Below are positions 4,945 to 5,439 of a DNA stretch of 5,439 nt, one piece after another (within the stretch, counting starts at the first letter, position 1; each line of letters starts with the position of its first letter). A program made the translations under genes and the position numbers. The notes beneath the pieces are model-generated. The model worked only from the letters and a program-made list of their open reading frames with translations, was not told where the DNA came from and ran no database searches. The DNA is from Gemmatimonadota bacterium. GTDB lineage: Bacteria; Gemmatimonadota; Gemmatimonadetes; Gemmatimonadales; GWC2-71-9. The stretch covers positions 1 to 5,439 of the forward strand of contig QHUD01000233.1 of NCBI GenBank assembly GCA_003221085.1, written 5' to 3'.

Positions 4945-5439
4945 CCAGCTTCGTTGAGGCGGCGCGGCGGGAGAAGCTCGCCGAGCTCGTGAAGCGCGGC
5001 GTCGTGCCGTTCGCCTACCGGTTCGACCGCACGGGCCCCGTCCAGGCGGCGCTCGAGGGATTCCGTGACGACGACCCGACCGTCCATCGGCTCGCGGGGC
5101 GGCTGATCCTGCTGCGTTCCATGGGCAAGACCACGTTCGGGCATCTGGAAGATCGCTCGGGGAAGATTCAGGTCTACTTCAAGGTCGACGCCGTCGGTCC
5201 CGAGCAGTACGAGGTGGTGAAGCTGCTCGACTTGGGCGACGTCATCGGCGTGGAGGGCCCGCTGTTCCGCACCAAGACCGGCGAGATCACCGTGCGGGTC
5301 GAGCGCTTCACCCTGCTCACGAAGTCGCTGCGCCCGCTGCCGCTCGGCAAGGAGGACGCAGAGGGCAAGCGGCACGGCGAGCTGTCGGATCCCGAGCTGC
5401 GCGCCCGCCAGCGCTACGCCGACCTCGCGGTGCACGCCG
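4941..5439 (+). CDS. lysS: Lysyl-tRNA synthetase, class II (5' part, runs off the window)
   Basis: LysRS charges tRNA-Lys with lysine in the cytoplasm. The 166 residues seen cover the N-terminal helix (FVEAARREKLAELVKRG, then PFAYRF near 23-28) and the OB-fold anticodon-binding domain (about 48-135) with the hallmark HRLAGRLILLRSMGK, FGHLEDRSGKIQVY, LDLGDVIGVEGPLFRTKTGE and LLTKSLRPLPL. The catalytic domain begins near the window edge with ELRARQRYADLAV. The class II motifs that bind ATP lie beyond 5439. A short charged stretch (GKEDAEGKRHG) after LRPLPL is a little longer than in E. coli. The GTG start at 4941 overlaps the prfB stop (GTGA), and GGGAG at 4927-4931 lies 9 bases upstream. The prfB-lysS order is common in bacteria, E. 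coli included, and coupled translation is likely here. Confidence 0.95.
   Translation, partial: MTSFVEAARREKLAELVKRGVVPFAYRFDRTGPVQAALEGFRDDDPTVHRLAGRLILLRSMGKTTFGHLEDRSGKIQVYFKVDAVGPEQYEVVKLLDLGDVIGVEGPLFRTKTGEITVRVERFTLLTKSLRPLPLGKEDAEGKRHGELSDPELRARQRYADLAVHA

Overview
This is a GC-rich bacterial window in which every gene reads left to right on the + strand. It holds six complete genes and the 5' part of a seventh, packed with almost no spare DNA. The gene content is mostly housekeeping: a TerC-family membrane protein, the ribosome-assembly GTPase Era, a Trm112-type zinc protein, a receiver-like/GGDEF protein, a zinc-ribbon protein with a Pro/Ala-rich linker, peptide chain release factor 2, and lysyl-tRNA synthetase. 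The style of the proteins and of one promoter suggests a Gemmatimonadota (FCB-group) genome. That assignment is inference from memory of family sequences, not a database result.

Layout. Positions 1-27 are the right part of a terminator hairpin of an upstream unit. Block 1 (75-1842) is TerC family, era and Trm112, joined by GTGA and ATGA start/stop overlaps. A short gap (1843-1925) carries the clearest promoter of the window: a consensus TTGACA -35, a -10 embedded in a small palindrome, and a strong ribosome binding site. Block 2 (1926-3712) is the GGDEF protein and the zinc-ribbon protein, joined by an ATGA overlap. A 103-base gap (3713-3815) carries a strong GC hairpin. Block 3 (3816 to the end) is prfB and lysS, joined by a GTGA overlap; lysS runs off the window.

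How the genes work together. Blocks 1 and 3 serve mainly translation and ribosome biogenesis: Era matures the 30S subunit, RF2 ends translation at UGA and UAA, and LysRS charges tRNA-Lys. Block 2 looks like a small signalling or regulatory pair of unknown job. Three things stand out. prfB is interrupted at codon 22 by an in-frame TGA inside a classical CTT-TGA-C programmed +1 frameshift site, and a perfect 10-bp inverted repeat brackets its start and frameshift site. The era gene carries a DNA-level tandem repeat (about 10 bp times four) inside its GTPase domain, giving a Pro-rich loop between the G4 and G5 motifs. The GGDEF protein has a receiver-like domain lacking most phosphorylation-pocket residues, and a GGDDF variant of the signature motif.

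I found no mobile element, CRISPR array, rRNA or tRNA gene. I see no evidence for a wholly new multi-gene system; the novelty candidates are at the level of regulatory sequence and protein architecture.
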